49,002 nt of DNA from the NCBI GenBank assembly GCA_031255285.1, contig JAIRSU010000037.1:1-49002 (forward strand), written 5' to 3'. A program made the translations under genes and the position numbers. The stretch is from Treponema sp. GTDB lineage: Bacteria; Spirochaetota; Spirochaetia; Treponematales; Breznakiellaceae. Under the pieces are notes generated by a model. That model had not been told where the DNA came from, did not search any database, and was given only the letters and a program-made list of their open reading frames with translations. Of this stretch, positions 40,470-49,002 are shown piece by piece (within the stretch, counting starts at the first letter, position 1; every line of letters starts with the position of its first letter).

Positions 40470-41753
40470 TCACTCTTCCCGCAAAACTTCTGCGGGACGC
40501 ATCTTGGTGGCTCTGCGCGCGGCAAAGCCCGCGGCGAACAGAGCGGATAGAAATCCAAAGAGGAATATGAGCGTAACTTCGTAAGGGATGACGCGAGAGG
40601 GGATTTCTCTTAGGTAAAAAACGGTCGGCGAGAAGATGGCGAAGTCTCCTATGCTTTGCCGTCCGAAGAGTCCGACGATGAAGTTGAGCGCATGAATGAA
40701 GAGGTTTACCACTTTCTCAAGCGCCGTGAAAAACCCGTTGATATGAGTAGCCAGAAACAGTCCTATGAGAGCGCCTGATACCGCTCCGATGAATCCTATA
40801 ATGAACCCGTCCCACAAAAACACAAGCCTAACCGACCACTCGCTTGCCCCGATAGCGCGGAGAAGCCCAATTTCCTCACGGCGTTCCAGTACGAATCTGC
40901 GCTGCGCTTGAAAGATGTTGAGTCCCACCACGAGAAATATAAGCCCTACCAGTACGAACATAAGCAGTTTTTCCGAGCGCAGAGCACTGAAAAACGCTCT
41001 ATTGTAGACCCGCCATGATGTCCATTCAATATCCTTGCTATTGGGCAGAGAGCGGAGATGGCTCAAGGCGCGACTGTCCTGCCATCTGTTTGTAAGCTTC
41101 ACACCGATTAAGAGACTGCCGTTGTCTAGTTCCGCGGCCGCGTCTATGTTGATGAAACCCCACCCCAAGTCGTACTCGTAAAACCCTGTCCTGAAGACGC
41201 CTGTAACTGTCCATGCGTTATCTTCATCCCCGAACAAGTCGGAGATCGAAACTAAATGTACCGTGCCTCCAATCCTAACGCCCAATACACGCGCCAACTC
41301 CGCACCCAAAAGGATAGAACGCTTTTTCGCAATATCAAAGCTTCCGTCTTCAAACACGAGTCTCTGCGCCATACCTTTGTCTTCTTCCAGTGCGTCTGGG
41401 GACAATCCGCGAATCAAGGCGCCTTCCTGTGAATTTCTTTCGCCTCGCAAGATACAGTGCAATTCTCGAAATGGAATGGCGGACGAGACGCTCGGCACCT
41501 TCCGAACATCTTCCAATACCACACCCGCGTCTCCGCTTCCCCTTGCGCGCAGGTGAAAAGATGATATCTCAAGAATATTCTCAATGAATCCAAGCTGTAG
41601 TCCGTTCATCACCGCGATAATCACGACAAGCGCCATAACCCCTACGGCTATACCGAGTATAGCAAATACATGGGACGACCCGCCCCGCCTCTTGCGGTTT
41701 AGAAACACATTGTGCCGCGCCGCGACAAACAAAACCCAGTTCAGTTTACCCAT
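40470..41753 (-). CDS. lipoprotein-releasing ABC transporter permease, LolC/LolE family
   Basis: 427 aa; N-terminal TM, LAIVV-like VVIIAVMNG, C-terminal FtsX-type TMs with LERREEIGLLRAIGASEWSVRLVFLWDGFIIGFIGAVSGALIG. Confidence 0.88.
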   Translation of the reverse strand: MGKLNWVLFVAARHNVFLNRKRRGGSSHVFAILGIAVGVMALVVIIAVMNGLQLGFIENILEISSFHLRARGSGDAGVVLEDVRKVPSVSSAIPFRELHCILRGERNSQEGALIRGLSPDALEEDKGMAQRLVFEDGSFDIAKKRSILLGAELARVLGVRIGGTVHLVSISDLFGDEDNAWTVTGVFRTGFYEYDLGWGFINIDAAAELDNGSLLIGVKLTNRWQDSRALSHLRSLPNSKDIEWTSWRVYNRAFFSALRSEKLLMFVLVGLIFLVVGLNIFQAQRRFVLERREEIGLLRAIGASEWSVRLVFLWDGFIIGFIGAVSGALIGLFLATHINGFFTALEKVVNLFIHALNFIVGLFGRQSIGDFAIFSPTVFYLREIPSRVIPYEVTLIFLFGFLSALFAAGFAARRATKMRPAEVLREE

Positions 41754-41843
41754 ACAATAATAATGGACCTTCCTATATAATCAGCATCTTGCAACGACTC
41801 CCGATGCTTTATGCTTGTAAGCGCTTTAATACGTCGCCGCCCG

Positions 41844-43337
41844 TTATTCGCCAGGCTTCATCACCGGAAACAGTATCACGTCGCGGATAGAGTATGTGTC
41901 GGTGAGGAACATGACGATCCTGTCTATACCGATTCCCATGCCCCCAGTCGGAGGCATACCGACTTCAAGGCTGGCGATGAAGTCTTCGTCGAGTCGATAC
42001 GCTTCGTCGTCGCCGAGCTCCCGCTCTCCGGCCTGCTGAATGAAACGCTCCCGCTGAACGATGGGGTCGTTCAGTTCAGAATACGCATTGGCGATTTCCC
42101 TGCTGAATACAAAAGCCTCGAAACGCTCGGTCATGGACGGGTCGTTAGGCTTCTGTTTGGTAAGCGGAGAGATTTCTGTAGGGTAATCCATGACAAAGGT
42201 CGGCTGAATGAGGTTACTCTCTACAAAATGCTCAAAAGCCGCGTTCATAACGTCTCCACGGCAACAGTTTCTTATATCTTTCTTGAGTTCCATGGAAAGG
42301 TGGAATTCAACCGCCGCTGCCCGCGCCTCCTCGTCGGTCTTGATTTTCTCAAAATCAGGTCCTCCATTCTCCTTAATAGCGTCAAGCATGGTAACACGCC
42401 GCCACGGAGGAGTAAAGTCAAGTTCTGTACCTTGGTAATCAACCTTTGTGGAACCGCATATACTCACCGTCGCGTTTGCTATTATGTTTTCGCAAAGCTC
42501 CATCATGCCGTTGTAATCCGTAAATGCCTGATACAACTCTATCATGGTGAATTCCGGGTTGTGCCTGATGTCAACGCCTTCGTTACGGAAGTCCTTGCCA
42601 AGCTCGTAGACTCGTTCCATACCACCGACGATGCACCGTTTCAAATAGAGTTCCGTGGCGATTCGCAAATGAAGCTCCATGTTCAGTTTGTTCGACATTG
42701 TTATGAAGGGCCGTGCAGCCGCGCCCGACGCAACAGTCGACAGAACAGGCGTCTCAACCTCAATGAAGCCTCGTTCATCAAGGTAGCGTCTGATTGAAGA
42801 TATGATTTTCGTGCGTTTAAGAAAGACGTCGAAACTATCCCTATTGGTAATGAGGTCAAGATACCGCCGACGATACCGCTGTTCTATGTCTTTCAAACCG
42901 TGGAATTTTTCAGGAAGCGGTTCCAAAGATTTCGTCAGAAGGGTTATCTCAGCCGCATGAATGGAGATTTCGCCGCGCTGTGTCTTAAACACTTTGCCCT
43001 TGACGCCTATAATGTCGCCGACGTCGAAGGTTTTGATTTCCGCATAGACAGCTTGTCCCAAATCATTCACATTCACATATATCTGAATCCTGCCGTCTCT
43101 GTCCTGAACGTCCATAAACGACGCCCTGCCGCTTGAACGGAAAGACATGAGCCTTCCAGCCACTGAAACCTCCTGTTCCGCAAGCGTATCGAATTGCTCT
43201 TTTATCTCTACAGAATGATGCGTCTGCTCAAACGTGGTAATGACAAACGGATTTCTGCCGCTCTCCTTGAGCCTTGCCAGCTTCTCCCGACGGACAAGCT
43301 CCTGTTCGGAATTTCTTTCATTATCATTATCAATCAT
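41844..43337 (-). CDS. lysS: lysyl-tRNA synthetase, class II
   Basis: 497 aa; [54 protein letters not shown]. Confidence 0.97.
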   Translation of the reverse strand: MIDNDNERNSEQELVRREKLARLKESGRNPFVITTFEQTHHSVEIKEQFDTLAEQEVSVAGRLMSFRSSGRASFMDVQDRDGRIQIYVNVNDLGQAVYAEIKTFDVGDIIGVKGKVFKTQRGEISIHAAEITLLTKSLEPLPEKFHGLKDIEQRYRRRYLDLITNRDSFDVFLKRTKIISSIRRYLDERGFIEVETPVLSTVASGAAARPFITMSNKLNMELHLRIATELYLKRCIVGGMERVYELGKDFRNEGVDIRHNPEFTMIELYQAFTDYNGMMELCENIIANATVSICGSTKVDYQGTELDFTPPWRRVTMLDAIKENGGPDFEKIKTDEEARAAAVEFHLSMELKKDIRNCCRGDVMNAAFEHFVESNLIQPTFVMDYPTEISPLTKQKPNDPSMTERFEAFVFSREIANAYSELNDPIVQRERFIQQAGERELGDDEAYRLDEDFIASLEVGMPPTGGMGIGIDRIVMFLTDTYSIRDVILFPVMKPGE

Positions 43338-43433
43338 AAAAACCTCTCGTCTTATTATAGTACAAGACCACTTCCTTCGGCAATCCTCTCTAAAAAGAGC
43401 GAGGGAACGCCTTGCAGTCTTCGGAATCCAGCC

Positions 43434-44000
43434 TCATTCGGCTTTTATTTTCATGCCGACGCTCTTTGTTTCAGTTCTCAAGAGCGCGGTCAGATACTGC
43501 GCCTCCAAAGGTATTGAGAATGGGAAATCTTCGTTGTCAGGCGTGAAGTAAACCCGCCAGGTAAAGACCGCGGGCTCAACTGAAGGACTATCATCGGTAA
43601 CCGACGGCGAGACCGCGATGTCCACAGGACCCGTATAAGCGCCTTCCGCAAAAGTTTTTTTGAATACCAGAAAGGTGGCGCCTTCGTACCGCATGGCCGA
43701 AACCGTAAGCTTATTGCCGTCGAGCTTGTAGCTGTTATCGCTCACCTTCGCTATGATGGTGATAAAGGCGCATAAGATAATGATGGACATAAATAAAACC
43801 CCGTGAGACTTAGAGCTTCTGAATATCCCGAAAACCGAAGGTTTTCTGACCACGCCGTTATTCAAGTCTTTCACGTCCCGACTCGCGCGTTTCAATCTCT
43901 GAGTCCGCGAGTAATGAAAAATCGTGTCCCTGTCGCTTACCGGAGGATTCTTCAAAGCCTCCATCAATATGTTCTTTCCTGTTTCTATATCCGCCTTCAT
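43434..44000 (-). CDS. hypothetical membrane-anchored protein
   Basis: 188 aa; one TM (GVLFMSIIILCAFITIIAKV); 3 bp downstream of rluA-like stop. Confidence 0.65.
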   Translation of the reverse strand: MKADIETGKNILMEALKNPPVSDRDTIFHYSRTQRLKRASRDVKDLNNGVVRKPSVFGIFRSSKSHGVLFMSIIILCAFITIIAKVSDNSYKLDGNKLTVSAMRYEGATFLVFKKTFAEGAYTGPVDIAVSPSVTDDSPSVEPAVFTWRVYFTPDNEDFPFSIPLEAQYLTALLRTETKSVGMKIKAE

Positions 44001-44003
44001 GTT

Positions 44004-44747
44004 TTACTCCTCACTCTCCATTATAAACGCATTGAAATAAACAGGCAAGGGCGCAAAGACGTTTATCTTTTTCTCTGGTATGACCAGGCGTTCAGCGTGG
44101 AGCAAGAGCCGCTTCAAACCAGCAGTCTTACGGAGCGATTTGTTCAAGGCAAAGTCCCCGTATTTATCGTCCCCTAGTACAGGAACGCCTGTCTGGGCAA
44201 GATGCCGCCGTATCTGGTGCATCCGTCCAGCAATGGTTTCTATTTCCAACAAAGAGACAGGCAAAGGCGAATCTTTCATCGAAACAAGGCGGTAGCGGGT
44301 TTCGGCTTTTTTCGCCGCGCCGCGAATGTAAATCTCCGCACTGATACAGCCAGATTCCGCCGCAGGCCTGCCCTTGCATACAGCCTTATATTGTTTAATC
44401 ACACGCCTTTGGTTTCTTTCTTTCTCGGCGAAAACACCCGCGAAGAAAGCGGCGGAATCCCTGCTCTTTGCGACTAATACGACCCCTGACGTATCTTTAT
44501 CAAGGCGGTGAACCAAAAGCGGACGCTGAGAGAACTCATTAGCAAGGATAGAATCGAGCGAATTCTTCACGCCCTGTCCGCCTTGAACCGCAAGACCCGC
44601 TGGCTTGTTAAATACGATACATTCTTCGTTTTCAAAAAGAATAGGAATATTCAAGAGCGTCCCCCGATACGCCGTACCCGCCAGCGGCGTGAGCGCCCGC
44701 CGCTTCGACAAAAAGTGTCTGGCGCCAGTTATCCTGCATATCAGCAA
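44004..44747 (-). CDS. RluA-family pseudouridine synthase
   Basis: VFNKPAGLAVQGG, LLVHRLDKDTSGVVLVAKS, GRMHQIRRHLAQTGVPVLGDDKYG; the first ~30 codons may be over-called. Confidence 0.9.
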   Translation of the reverse strand: MLICRITGARHFLSKRRALTPLAGTAYRGTLLNIPILFENEECIVFNKPAGLAVQGGQGVKNSLDSILANEFSQRPLLVHRLDKDTSGVVLVAKSRDSAAFFAGVFAEKERNQRRVIKQYKAVCKGRPAAESGCISAEIYIRGAAKKAETRYRLVSMKDSPLPVSLLEIETIAGRMHQIRRHLAQTGVPVLGDDKYGDFALNKSLRKTAGLKRLLLHAERLVIPEKKINVFAPLPVYFNAFIMESEE

Positions 44748-44826
44748 AATCAGAAAGTGTCTGGCGCCAGTAGACTCATGTCCAGCGCCAGCCTAATACG
44801 CCGCCCCGGGACGCGCGGCGCGGGGC

Positions 44827-45615
44827 TTAAGATGCAACACCCCAGTTCTTCAGGGCTTTCTCGAGCGCCGCGTTAAAGAAGAGCCAATCGTGTGCGCCGT
44901 TCCATTCCTCATAGGTCCAGTCAAAGGGTAGTTTCCGCATCTCCGCGTCAAAGCGGCGGTTCTCCTCTAACAAGCCGTCTTGAGTACCGCAGGCTGTATA
45001 GATTTTCGGTTTAATCTGCGCGGACGCGGCTTTTTTAGCCAATTCGAGTATTAGGTCGGACGCGGTGTACTGCAAGTCTTCTCCGAAGATGTTGCGGAAG
45101 TCGTTCAAGAGCGCTTCTGCTTCAGGGCTTGACGCGCCGTATTCTTCGGCGTTCAGGCGCAGTTTTTTTAATATTTCGTCAAAGAACAGGCAGGCAGGCG
45201 CTATGGCTCCGCAGAAACCAAAGTCCATAGGTTTAGCCAGCGCGGTTTTCAGCGCCCCGTAGCCGCCCATTGAGCAACCTATGACGCCGGTATCTTCAGG
45301 CTTTGCCGAGATATTGAATATGCGGCGGCAGATACCGGGAAGCTCTCCGCTCACGTACGTCCAGTACCGGTACCCGTGCTTCATATCCGCGTAGAAACTC
45401 CGCCCCACTTCAGGCGCAACGATAACCGCGTCTCCGCTCTTGGCGAAGACCGCCGCCATGGTATTCTCAAACCACATACGCGAGTCTCCGTGTAAGCCGT
45501 GCAGAAGATAAATCACCCGGTAATCTTCTCTCCCCTCCAGCGCGTCTGGTATGAAAACGTTCAAACCGGTCCGCATTGCGAGCGCTTCTGAATAAACGCT
45601 TCCCTGTAAAATCAT
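44827..45615 (-). CDS. putative esterase, alpha/beta hydrolase
   Basis: 262 aa; YRVIYLLHGLHGDSRMWF, GVIGCSMGGYGALKTAL, catalytic H in WNGAHDWLFF. Confidence 0.88.
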   Translation of the reverse strand: MILQGSVYSEALAMRTGLNVFIPDALEGREDYRVIYLLHGLHGDSRMWFENTMAAVFAKSGDAVIVAPEVGRSFYADMKHGYRYWTYVSGELPGICRRIFNISAKPEDTGVIGCSMGGYGALKTALAKPMDFGFCGAIAPACLFFDEILKKLRLNAEEYGASSPEAEALLNDFRNIFGEDLQYTASDLILELAKKAASAQIKPKIYTACGTQDGLLEENRRFDAEMRKLPFDWTYEEWNGAHDWLFFNAALEKALKNWGVAS

Positions 45616-45711
45616 GTTTTCCTCCTTGTTTCATCCGCATCAAGCGGGGAGTCTCGGCTGATCCTCCGCCGCAGGGCAGGCCGCGCCTTCAGAGAACCTC
45701 CCAAAGACGGT

Positions 45712-47463
45712 TTATTTTCCCGCTATCTTCTTCCATGTATCCCGCAAGCCGACCGTCTTGTTGAAAACAGGCTTGCCGTTCTCCGTATCCGCGTCACGGA
45801 CAAAATAGCCCAGCCGCTCGAACTGGAAGCGGTCTTCTGGTTCAGCGTGTGCAAGAAGCGGTTCTGCATAGGCTGTTTCAATCGTCTCAAGCGAATGAGG
45901 CGAGAGGTTGTCCAAAAAGGTCTTGTTTGCGGGAACGTTCATAGGTTTTTCCACTGCGAATAAGTTGTCATAGACGCGCACCGTGATGGGAACAGCTTTT
46001 GCGGCGGCCGTCCAATGGATGGTGCTTTTGACCCTGCGGTTATCCGGGGCGCCGTTCTCGTCTACCGCATTGCCGCCCCGCGTGGACGGGTCGTAGGTGC
46101 AGTGGACCGCGATGACGACGCCGTCCTCGTCTTTTTCATAACCCGCGCACGTGATGATGTAGGCGTAGCGCAGGCGCACCGAGTTTCCAGGGTAAAGCCT
46201 GTAGTATTTGGGCGGCGGAATCTCAACGAAGTCGTCCGCTTCAATCCACAGCTCCCGTCCGAACACGATTTTGCGCGAACCTGCACTCTGGTCTTCGGGA
46301 TTGTTCACCGCGTCTAGTTCCTCGAATCTGTTTCCCTCCCAATTTTCAATGATGAGCTTAAGGGGCTTGATGACCGCCATGACGCGTTGAGCCCGTTTGT
46401 TCAGGTCTTGTCTCAGGCAGTATTCCAGAAAGGCCATATCCACAACGCTGTCCATCTTTGCCACGCCGATTTGAGACGCAAAGGCGCGCAGAGCCTCCGG
46501 GGTATAACCGCGGCGGCGCAAGCCCGCAATCGTGGGCATACGGGGGTCGTCCCAGCCGCTCACGTGCTTTCCCTGTACAAGCTGGAGCAACCACCGCTTT
46601 GACAATACCGTGTACGTTAGGTTCAGGCGGGCGAATTCAATCTGCCGTGAGGGGAAAACCTCAGCTTCGCGGATGAACCAGTCGTAGAGGGGGCGGTGAA
46701 TCTCGTATTCCAGGGAGCAGAGCGAATGAGTAACGCCTTCCTTTGCGTCAGAGAGCGGGTGCGCGAAGTCGTACATGGGGTAGATGCACCACTTGTCCTT
46801 TGTACGGTAGTGAAAACCGCGTTTGATGCGGTACATTACCGGGTCGCGCATGAGCAAGTTGGGGCTCTTCATGTCTATTTTGGCGCGGAGGGTCTTTGCG
46901 CCGTCAGGGAACCCGCCCGCGCGCATACGGGCGAACAAGTCGAGGTTTTCCTCAACAGAGCGGTTGCGCCAGGGGGAGTCCTGCCCCGGAAGCGTTTCCG
47001 TGATGTTGTTCTTATCCGCAAAGTTCGTCTTACGATAGGCGCTGATTTCCTCTTCAGACAGGTCGTCCACATAGGCGAGCCCCTTCTTGATGATCTTCAC
47101 AGCCATATCGTAGAGGTATTCGTAATAGTCTGATGCGTAGAATTCCCGGTCTCCCCAGTCAAAGCCCATCCACTTTACGTCCCGTTTGATAGCCTGCACA
47201 TAAGAGTCGTCTTCCTTTTCAGGATTAGTATCATCGAAGCGCAGGTTGCACTCACCGCCGAACTGTTCTGCGATTGAAAAGTCAATGCAAAACGCCTTAC
47301 AGTGCCCGATATGAAGCCAGCCGTTAGGTTCAGGCGGAAACCGCGTTACTACGCGGTCAAAGCGCCCGCTCGCAAGGTCTTCCTTGACGGAAGCGGTAAT
47401 GAAGTTATTCCCCTCGGCGGACGCGGCGTTTGTAGTATCAGAAAAGTTTTCCATGTTTTCCAT
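45712..47463 (-). CDS. glnS: glutaminyl-tRNA synthetase
   Basis: [51 protein letters not shown]; start chosen at MENMENFSD. Confidence 0.95.
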   Translation of the reverse strand: MENMENFSDTTNAASAEGNNFITASVKEDLASGRFDRVVTRFPPEPNGWLHIGHCKAFCIDFSIAEQFGGECNLRFDDTNPEKEDDSYVQAIKRDVKWMGFDWGDREFYASDYYEYLYDMAVKIIKKGLAYVDDLSEEEISAYRKTNFADKNNITETLPGQDSPWRNRSVEENLDLFARMRAGGFPDGAKTLRAKIDMKSPNLLMRDPVMYRIKRGFHYRTKDKWCIYPMYDFAHPLSDAKEGVTHSLCSLEYEIHRPLYDWFIREAEVFPSRQIEFARLNLTYTVLSKRWLLQLVQGKHVSGWDDPRMPTIAGLRRRGYTPEALRAFASQIGVAKMDSVVDMAFLEYCLRQDLNKRAQRVMAVIKPLKLIIENWEGNRFEELDAVNNPEDQSAGSRKIVFGRELWIEADDFVEIPPPKYYRLYPGNSVRLRYAYIITCAGYEKDEDGVVIAVHCTYDPSTRGGNAVDENGAPDNRRVKSTIHWTAAAKAVPITVRVYDNLFAVEKPMNVPANKTFLDNLSPHSLETIETAYAEPLLAHAEPEDRFQFERLGYFVRDADTENGKPVFNKTVGLRDTWKKIAGK

Positions 47464-47598
47464 AGTGGGAACAGTGTAGCGACTCATTCCAAAAATTACA
47501 AGCATGGAGGAAAGGGGAAAAGACCCGCGCGCTCGTGGGCGTGTGCGGTGGAATGCGCTGTTTTCTTAAAAAAGAGTGAAAAATGCGCTAACGTCCCC

Positions 47599-47626
47599 TT
47601 GTAATTCTTGCAATTTATACTATACT
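47599..47626 (+). promoter_or_regulatory. promoter of the repeat locus
   Basis: TTGTAA (47599-47604), 16 bp, TATACT (47621-47626), ATG at 47636. Confidence 0.5.
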
Positions 47627-47635
47627 AAACAAATC

Positions 47636-47773
47636 ATGACACAAAATCTGAAACGTACGGCGTGTAGTCTGTTCAATGCGGGGAGACCGCGAATCTTTCA
47701 ATTCTGCAAAGAAAAACGGGCGATGGAACGATTGAGCCGCCCGCATCGCTCGTTACAAAGAACGACTCGTTAG
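47636..47773 (+). CDS. short ORF preceding the 21-bp repeat array
   Basis: 45 aa, MTQNLKRTACSLFNAGRPRIFQFCKEKRAMERLSRPHRSLQRTTR; near a predicted promoter; stop lies in repeat unit 1. Confidence 0.35.
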   Translation: MTQNLKRTACSLFNAGRPRIFQFCKEKRAMERLSRPHRSLQRTTR

Positions 47774-48171
47774 TTCCAACTGACGAATCATTCGTTACAA
47801 CGAGCGAGTCAGAAGTTGCAACTTACGAGTCAAAAGTTTTAACTTACGAGTCAAAAGTTTCAACTTACGAGTCAAAAGTTAGAACTTACGAGTTAAAAGT
47901 TTCAACTTACGAGTCAAAAGTTTCAACTTACGAGTCAAAAGTTCTAACTTACGAATCAAAAGTTTCAACTTACGAATCAAAAGTTCTAACTTACGAGTTA
48001 AAAGTTTCAACTTACGAGTTAAAAGTTTCAACTTACGAGTTAAAAGTTTCAACTTACGAGTCAAAAGTTTCAACTTACGAATCAAAAGTTTCAACTTACG
48101 AATCAAAAGTTTCAACTTGCGAGTTAAAAGTTGTAACGGCAAAATCAAAAGTTGTAACGGTAGAATCTTTC
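47752..48171 (+). repeat. 20 x 21-bp tandem array, consensus GTTTCAACTTACGAGTCAAAA
   Basis: Twenty consecutive 21-nt units, all starting with GTT, no indels; end units degenerate. Confidence 0.95.
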
Positions 48172-48196
48172 GTTATAACGAATAAAGGAGTAAAAT

Positions 48197-48919
48197 ATGG
48201 CGAAAAGCACCGATTGGATGCCGACGGCAAGAACGTCGGTCCTAACGATGTGTCGGAAATGGTTGTCGTACATGACGACAGGACTGCGGGCTCTCTGGGG
48301 AATCCCGGAGTCGGAGTTTACCCTGCTGGAGATTCTCTTTGATACGGCTGAGGCGCTCCTGCAAAAGGCGCAGGACGAGACGGAGCGGACTCATGTGATC
48401 ACGGCGGAACTTCAGGCTGCTTTCAAAGCCCTGACCGAGAAGATGCGGTTCTTCCGGGACCGATATTTCAAGATGCCGCCTCTGACGGAAGGAGACTGGG
48501 CGGCGCTGGGCTTCAAGGCGAAGGACCCGCATCCCACGCCGATTCCCCCGCCTGAAGGCGTGCCTGCGGCTTCTTTGAGCTACCCAGGCGGACCGAGCGC
48601 GTTGACGGTACATCTGGGACCCATGACCGGGACTCGGGAACTGAACCCTGGGAGCGACTACGGGTATGCGATTTATCTGGGGATAATGCCGCAGGGCGGA
48701 GCCACGCTGGAGCAGGCGGCGTCTGAGAAGCGGTATCTGATGGAGCGGCCTGTTGACGGGAAGATGCTGGTGCACCATCGGTTCACACGGCGGAGGCGGG
48801 AGAAGCTGGTATTTGACGCGGCGGATGCGGGCATGACCGCATATGTGTGCTGTCGGTATGAGAACGGCAAAGGCGAGACGGGACAGTGGGGACCGGTGGT
48901 TTCGGCGGTAATCCCGTAA
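48197..48919 (+). CDS. conserved hypothetical protein
   Basis: 240 aa, MAKSTDWMPTARTSVLTMCRKW ... FRDRYFKMPPLTEGDWAALGFKAKDPHPTP ... YENGKGETGQWGPVVSAVIP; SD aaaggag. Resembles a hypothetical family I recall from Treponema genomes. Confidence 0.8.
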   Translation: MAKSTDWMPTARTSVLTMCRKWLSYMTTGLRALWGIPESEFTLLEILFDTAEALLQKAQDETERTHVITAELQAAFKALTEKMRFFRDRYFKMPPLTEGDWAALGFKAKDPHPTPIPPPEGVPAASLSYPGGPSALTVHLGPMTGTRELNPGSDYGYAIYLGIMPQGGATLEQAASEKRYLMERPVDGKMLVHHRFTRRRREKLVFDAADAGMTAYVCCRYENGKGETGQWGPVVSAVIP

Positions 48920-49002
48920 GAGGGGCGCGGGCGGCGCAGGTCCGCCCGTATCGTCAAAGCAAGCGCGGCGCGGTGACAGACGCCCACAGAGTGCCAGACG
49001 CC

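Noticed and set aside
46015-47133. Several plus-strand ORFs opposite glnS
   Set aside because: GC-rich shadow ORFs of a conserved synthetase gene.
47879-48148. 89-aa minus-strand (RKLKLLT)n ORF
   Set aside because: Product of the 21-bp repeat being open in several frames; no promoter or SD, and degenerate end units fit the plus GTT frame better.
47752-48171. CRISPR array interpretation of the 21-bp repeats
   Set aside because: Units are directly tandem with no unique spacers and no cas genes nearby.

Overview
This is a 49 kb chromosomal window. Protein content (TPR collar-like protein, gene neighbourhoods) suggests a spirochete, probably Treponema-like; that assignment is inference, because no search was possible. 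Most of the window is ordinary core genome: ffh, cysS, murB, metY-like, gdhA, a CbiMN/CbiQ/CbiO metal transporter, ssb, rlmE, rsmA, an AddA-like helicase-nuclease, a pgsA-like gene, a hybrid histidine kinase, secA, bacteriohemerythrin, a lolC/E-like permease, lysS, an RluA-family synthase, an esterase and glnS. Accessory or eroded parts include a PIN-domain toxin/antitoxin-like pair at the left edge, two frameshifted IS1-like transposase remnants in opposite orientation (about 7.5-8.0 kb and 14.45-15.06 kb), a truncated Panacea-like ORF, and intergenic repeats at about 0.78 kb and 39.5-39.9 kb. The most interesting signals are: (1) an exact-register array of 20 x 21 bp at 47752-48171, between a promoter-proximal short ORF and a hypothetical gene; (2) a 23-bp perfect palindrome plus TAGAC motifs spaced 11 and 22 bp apart at the promoter of an amidohydrolase/cNMP-binding/Crp operon; (3) several sigma70-like promoters whose -10 box lies 5-9 nt from the start codon (murB, HDAC-like, addA-like, secA, short ORF at 47636), predicting leaderless mRNAs; (4) duplicated structured elements with a compensatory base-pair change at 39.5-39.9 kb; (5) a 28-bp dyad at the predicted cbiMQO start site; (6) a (DDDDDF)5 acidic protein with five identical 18-bp units. 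I saw no CRISPR array, rRNA or tRNA.
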